Assembly: GCA_017527075.1 (NCBI GenBank)
Contig: JAFXQM010000010.1
Span: forward strand, 62,001 to 126,000
Reading direction: 5' to 3'
Source: Selenomonadaceae bacterium
GTDB lineage: Bacteria > Bacillota > Negativicutes > Selenomonadales > Selenomonadaceae
DNA length: 64,000 bases
Shown here: in pieces, positions 60,215 through 64,000 of the stretch
Numbering within the stretch: the first letter of the stretch is position 1
How the letters are laid out: each line of letters starts with the position of its first letter
Program-made: the position numbers and the translations under genes
Notes under the pieces: generated by a model
Database searches by the model: none
Told to the model about the DNA's origin: nothing
What the model saw: only the letters and a program-made list of their open reading frames with translations

Positions 60215-60268
60215 TAGCTGTTAGCTGGTAGCGATTAGCGGTTAGAAAAGCTCTTCAGCTAACAGCTA
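60215..60268. repeat. 13-bp inverted repeat of TTAGCTG units
   Basis: TAGCTGTTAGCTG (60215-60227) is perfectly complementary to CAGCTAACAGCTA (60256-60268). Each arm holds about two 7-bp units. It lies in the 231-bp intergenic region between the SIMPL gene and purL and may form a hairpin in both transcripts. Confidence 0.75.
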
Positions 60269-60337
60269 TCAGCTCTTAAGTCCTTTTGCTTAACCAACGA
60301 AAGGGCTCCCGCCGATTTTATCACGAACGCCCAAGCT

Positions 60338-60365
60338 TGCCAATTTCGGCGCGAACTTTTACAAT
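60338..60365 (+). promoter_or_regulatory. promoter for purL
   Basis: TTGCCA, 16-bp spacer, TACAAT, 27 bp before the start codon. No purine riboswitch fits between promoter and start. Confidence 0.55.
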
Positions 60366-60392
60366 GAAAAAAATTTTCTTGAGGAGGCTGCC

Positions 60393-63300
60393 ATGGTTAA
60401 AAGAATTTACGTTGAGAAGCGCGCGGGTTTCGACGTGCCCGCCAAACAGTTGCTTGAAGATTTTCGCGAGACGCTGGACGTGAAACTTTCGGGCGTTCGA
60501 TTGCTCGTTCGTTATGACGTGGAGGGCTTGAGCGACGAAGATTTTCTCAAGGTGCGCGACATCGTTTTCCGCGAGCCGAACGTCGACAATTTTTATTATG
60601 AGTTGCCCGCCGACCTCGACGCCGAAAAAACTTTTGCGGTGGAATATTTGCCGGGGCAATTCGACCAACGCGCCGACTCCGCCGCGCAATGTGTTCAGCT
60701 TGTCACGGGCAAGGAGCTGCCGACGATTCATTCTGCACGGATAATTTCTCTGCGCGGCGAGCTTTCCGCCGAAGACTTCGCCAAAATAAAATCCTACTCG
60801 ATTAACGCGATTGAATCCCGTGAGGCAACCTTCGACCTGCCGACGACGCTGAAAATTTCTGCGGCCGCTCCACCTGACGTGGAGACTTTAAAAAATTTCA
60901 ACGGCATGGACGACGCCGCTTTGAAAAAATTTTTATCCGCGCGCGGACTCGCCATGAACTTGGACGACTTAAAATTCTGTCAAAAATATTTCCGCGACGA
61001 AGAGCAGCGTCCGCCGACGATAACCGAGCTCAAAGTCATCGACACTTATTGGAGCGACCACTGCCGCCACACGACCTTCACGACCGCCATCGACTCCGTG
61101 ACCTTCGACGCGGGCGCGAAGGCTGTCGAGCGCGCGTTCAAAGATTATCTCGCCGCTCACAATCCCGCAAAAGATATTTCGCTCATGGATTTGGGGACGA
61201 TTGGCGCGAAAATTGTTCGCCCGAAAAATTTGGACGTGTCCGAGGAAATTAACGCGTGCAGCATAAAAATCACGGCGACGATTGACGGGCGCGCGGAAGA
61301 TTGGCTGGTGATGTTCAAGAACGAGACGCACAATCACCCGACGGAAATTGAACCGTTCGGCGGCGCGGCGACGTGCTTGGGCGGCGCGATTCGTGACCCG
61401 CTCAGCGGACGCAGTTTCGTTTATCAGGCCATGCGCGTGACGGGCGCGGCCGACCCCCGCAAAAAATTTTCAGAGACTCTGCCCGGCAAACTCCCGCAGA
61501 AAAAAATCGTGCGCGGCGCGGCTCAAGGTTACAGCTCATACGGAAATCAAATCGGGCTGGCGACGGGGCAAGTCAAAGAAATTTATCACGAAGGTTACCT
61601 CGCCAAGCGCATGGAAATCGGCGCGGTCATTGCGGCGGCTCCGAGCGCGAACGTAATCCGGAACCGACCGACGGCGGGCGATAAAGTTGTCCTTCTCGGC
61701 GGGCGGACGGGGCGCGACGGAATCGGCGGCGCGACCGGCTCAAGCAAAGTGCACACGACCGAATCGCTCACCACGGCCGGTGCGGAAGTGCAAAAGGGAA
61801 ATCCTCCGACCGAAAGAAAAATTCAGCGGCTCTTCCGAAACGCCGACGCCGCGAAGTTGATTAAACGTTGCAACGACTTCGGCGCGGGCGGAGTGGCGGT
61901 GGCCGTCGGCGAGCTGGCTGCGGGCTTGAAAATAAATTTGGACGCCGTCAGAAAAAAATATGACGGGCTGGACGGAACCGAGCTTGCCATTTCCGAATCG
62001 CAGGAGCGCATGGCGGTTGTTCTCGGCGCGGGCGACGTGGAAAAATTTATCGCGCTGGCGGACGCGGAAAATCTTGAGGCTTACGTCGTCGCCGAGGTCA
62101 CCGACAGCGGGCGGATGATTATGACTTGGCGCGGAAAAGAAATCGTCAGCATCAGCCGAAAATTTTTCGACACGAACGGAGTCAAACGCCATGTGAGCTG
62201 TCAGGTGTCAGCTTTCAGCTTTCAGGAGGAGCAAAAAAATTTTTCGTGGCTTGAGAGTTTGCGGCGACTGAACGTTTCACTGCAGAAAGGATTGGTCGAG
62301 CGATTTGATTCGACAATCGGGGCGGCGACGGTTTTAATGCCGTTCGGCGGAAAAAATCAGCTGACCCCCGCCGAAGGAATGGTCGCCAAGCTTCCGACGG
62401 ACGGAGAGACCTCCACGGCCACGGCGATGACTTTCGGCTTCGACGCGGACATTTCGGAGCGCAGCCCCTTCCACGGCGCGATTGACGCGGTCACGAGTTC
62501 GCTGGCGAAGTTGACGGCACTGGGCGCGGATTTCTCTTCGGCTTACCTGACGTTCCAAGAATATTTTGAGCGGCTGGGAGATTCGGCGGAGAAGTGGGGC
62601 AAACCTCTGGCGGCATTGCTCGGCGCGTTCGTGGTGCAAAAAAATTTCGGCGTGGCGGCAATCGGCGGCAAGGATTCGATGAGCGGGACGTTTGAAAATC
62701 TTCACGTGCCTCCGACGCTGGTGAGCTTCGCGGTGGCTGTCGTCGACGCGGCGAAAGTTATTTCCCCCGAATTCAAAGCGGCGGGTCACAAAGTTTATCT
62801 CGTCGAGTGTCCGCGAGATGAGGACGGCGTCCCCGACTTCGACGCGCTGAATAAAAATTTTTCCAAGGTGCACGAATTAATTTGCGCGGGGAAAATTATT
62901 TCGGCGATGAGTTTGCAGGCGGGCGGCATTGCCGAGGCTGTTTCAAAGATGGCAATCGGCAACGACATCGGATTCACCTTCTGCGCGGCTGAAAATCTTT
63001 ACGGGAAAAATTACGGGAGCTTGGTCGTCGAGGCGACGGACGATTTGGAATTCAAACTTTTGGGCGAAACAATTTCCGAGCCCGCGATAAATTTCGGCGA
63101 CGAAAAAATTTCTCTCGCCGACGTGAAAAAATCTTTGACCGAGCCGCTTGAAAAAATTTTCCCGACGAAAACCAAAACCGCCGCGCAGAAAATTTCCAAC
63201 GAACTTTATCGCGCGCCGAAAAAATTTTCCGCGAAGATTAAATTTGCCAAGCCGAAAATTTTCATTCCCGTCTTCCCCGGCACGAACTGCGAATATGACA

Positions 63301-64000
63301 GCGCAAAAGTTTGGCGGGCGGCGGGCGGCGTCCCCGATGTTTTTGTCGTGAGGAATCTGACACCTGCGGCGGTCGAGGAGAGTATCGCGGCGATGGCAAA
63401 AAAAATTCGCGCGGCGCAGATTATCATGATACCCGGCGGCTTCAGCGGCGGCGACGAACCCGACGGCTCAGGAAAATTTATCGCGGCGACGTTCCGTAAC
63501 CCGCGCCTGGCAGAAGAGATTATGAAACTCCTTCGCGAGCGCGACGGATTGATTTTGGGAATTTGCAACGGCTTTCAAGCTTTGATGAAACTCGGCTTGC
63601 TCCCTTACGGCGAGATTCGCGAGCTTGAGGAAGATTCGCCGACGCTCACGCACAACAGCCTCGGTCGCCACGTCAGCCAATATGTTCGCACGCGCGTCAC
63701 GAGCAATTTGTCTCCGTGGCTGAGGAAAAATTCTGTCGGCGACATTCACTCAATCCCCGTCTCTCACGGCGAAGGCAGATTCGTGGCGAGCGACGCTTGG
63801 CTGAAAAAACTTTCCGACGGCGGGCAAATCGCCACGCAATACGTTGACTTCGACGACGCGCCGACGAGTGAGCTGCCTTTCAACCCGAACGGGTCGGCGT
63901 GGGCTGTCGAGGGTATCACGAGCGCGGACGGAAAAATTTTCGGGAAGATGGGTCACTCCGAGCGAATCGGCAAGCACGTTGCAAAAAATATTTTCGGCGA
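60393..64000 (+). CDS. purL: phosphoribosylformylglycinamidine synthase, single-chain (runs off right edge)
   Basis: Converts FGAR, glutamine and ATP to FGAM. The first 1202 residues are in the window. The order is PurS-like N-terminus (MVKRIYVEKRAGFDVPAKQL), linker (DTYWSDHCRHTTF near 214), two PurM-like halves (FKNETHNHPTEIEPFGGAAT near 308 and the second starting near 620), then a PurQ glutaminase domain from about 950 with nucleophile Cys in LGICNGFQ near 1057 and His in GHSERIG near 1187. The size and order fit the clostridial single-chain type. Start ATG 60393 has GAGGAGG upstream. Codons around 600-612 encode a heptamer-derived insert (GTGAGCTGTCAGGTGTCAGC onward) in a linker, in frame. 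Confidence 0.95.
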   Translation, partial: MVKRIYVEKRAGFDVPAKQLLEDFRETLDVKLSGVRLLVRYDVEGLSDEDFLKVRDIVFREPNVDNFYYELPADLDAEKTFAVEYLPGQFDQRADSAAQCVQLVTGKELPTIHSARIISLRGELSAEDFAKIKSYSINAIESREATFDLPTTLKISAAAPPDVETLKNFNGMDDAALKKFLSARGLAMNLDDLKFCQKYFRDEEQRPPTITELKVIDTYWSDHCRHTTFTTAIDSVTFDAGAKAVERAFKDYLAAHNPAKDISLMDLGTIGAKIVRPKNLDVSEEINACSIKITATIDGRAEDWLVMFKNETHNHPTEIEPFGGAATCLGGAIRDPLSGRSFVYQAMRVTGAADPRKKFSETLPGKLPQKKIVRGAAQGYSSYGNQIGLATGQVKEIYHEGYLAKRMEIGAVIAAAPSANVIRNRPTAGDKVVLLGGRTGRDGIGGATGSSKVHTTESLTTAGAEVQKGNPPTERKIQRLFRNADAAKLIKRCNDFGAGGVAVAVGELAAGLKINLDAVRKKYDGLDGTELAISESQERMAVVLGAGDVEKFIALADAENLEAYVVAEVTDSGRMIMTWRGKEIVSISRKFFDTNGVKRHVSCQVSAFSFQEEQKNFSWLESLRRLNVSLQKGLVERFDSTIGAATVLMPFGGKNQLTPAEGMVAKLPTDGETSTATAMTFGFDADISERSPFHGAIDAVTSSLAKLTALGADFSSAYLTFQEYFERLGDSAEKWGKPLAALLGAFVVQKNFGVAAIGGKDSMSGTFENLHVPPTLVSFAVAVVDAAKVISPEFKAAGHKVYLVECPRDEDGVPDFDALNKNFSKVHELICAGKIISAMSLQAGGIAEAVSKMAIGNDIGFTFCAAENLYGKNYGSLVVEATDDLEFKLLGETISEPAINFGDEKISLADVKKSLTEPLEKIFPTKTKTAAQKISNELYRAPKKFSAKIKFAKPKIFIPVFPGTNCEYDSAKVWRAAGGVPDVFVVRNLTPAAVEESIAAMAKKIRAAQIIMIPGGFSGGDEPDGSGKFIAATFRNPRLAEEIMKLLRERDGLILGICNGFQALMKLGLLPYGEIRELEEDSPTLTHNSLGRHVSQYVRTRVTSNLSPWLRKNSVGDIHSIPVSHGEGRFVASDAWLKKLSDGGQIATQYVDFDDAPTSELPFNPNGSAWAVEGITSADGKIFGKMGHSERIGKHVAKNIFG

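Noticed and set aside
60162..60337. Purine riboswitch before purL
   Set aside because: The conserved pairing core was not found and the predicted promoter is directly upstream of the ribosome binding site; the hairpin there is a repeat of TTAGCTG units.
62188..62222. Possible frame break in purL at the repeat
   Set aside because: Read codon by codon, the frame stays open through the insert and the downstream motifs are in the same frame.

Overview
The window looks like chromosomal DNA of a diderm Firmicute, most likely a member of the Negativicutes (Selenomonas-like). This is inference from gene content. Clostridial-type features (large single-chain PurL with a fused glutaminase domain, polar amino-acid binding lipoproteins, GGAGG ribosome binding sites, frequent TTG starts) sit beside an outer-membrane TolC, RTX-type proteins and a periplasmic adaptor. 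About 45 genes are supported. There is one tRNA, and no rRNA operon, CRISPR array or intact prophage or IS element.

Layout. 1-3.1 kb: start of an RTX-repeat protein, tRNA-Thr, then wecA/tagO, an S23-type four-helix protein and wecB on the minus strand (surface polysaccharide initiation). 3.3-5.7 kb: a HydF-like small GTPase, an unknown exported protein and a MetA-family acyltransferase. 5.8-13.6 kb: three paralogous Tad/TadG-like surface proteins, two of them a tandem duplication with an InlB-type repeat. 14.0-24.6 kb: pnp, a small helical protein, a Nim-like flavoprotein, an amino-acid ABC binding protein and permease, a long coiled-coil amidase, three tandem amino-acid binding lipoproteins, a lytic transglycosylase and a lone PTS IIA-gut protein. 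24.6-33.7 kb: aspS, a phage-type BRO-N/GIY-YIG protein, a 1582-residue RTX-like giant, and a decayed phage/toxin remnant with an immunity-like partner. 33.7-38.5 kb: purA, an unknown gene, purE, a TylF-type methyltransferase, a HAD phosphatase and pfkA. 38.7-47.3 kb: a five-gene peptide/protein export operon (two membrane-fusion proteins, a C39-peptidase ABC exporter, a second NHLM-type ABC exporter, TolC). 47.7-55.3 kb: ilvD, murB, a family 2 glycosyltransferase, trpDCFB without trpA, and hypC. 55.5-64 kb: a FliD C-terminal-like protein, two near-identical 108-residue proteins with double-glycine leaders, mtaB, rsmE, a SIMPL protein, and purL running off the right edge.

How parts may work together. 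The C39 peptidase exporter at 42.9-45.1 kb should cleave after Gly-Gly. The twin proteins at 56.5-57.3 kb carry exactly such leaders (LDNVAGG), so they are the best local candidates for its cargo, although 9 kb away and with no maturation enzyme visible. The RTX-type giants have no signal peptide and also need a type I route.

The most unusual structural feature is a family of 7-bp tandem repeats (TTAGGAA, TTAGGAG and variants) in many gene junctions. Because 7 is not a multiple of 3, a tract of three or more units places stop codons in every frame on both strands. Several genes end inside these tracts, two genes of the export operon start at the end of one, and some arms form terminator hairpins. 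A related 7-bp repeat lies in frame inside purL.
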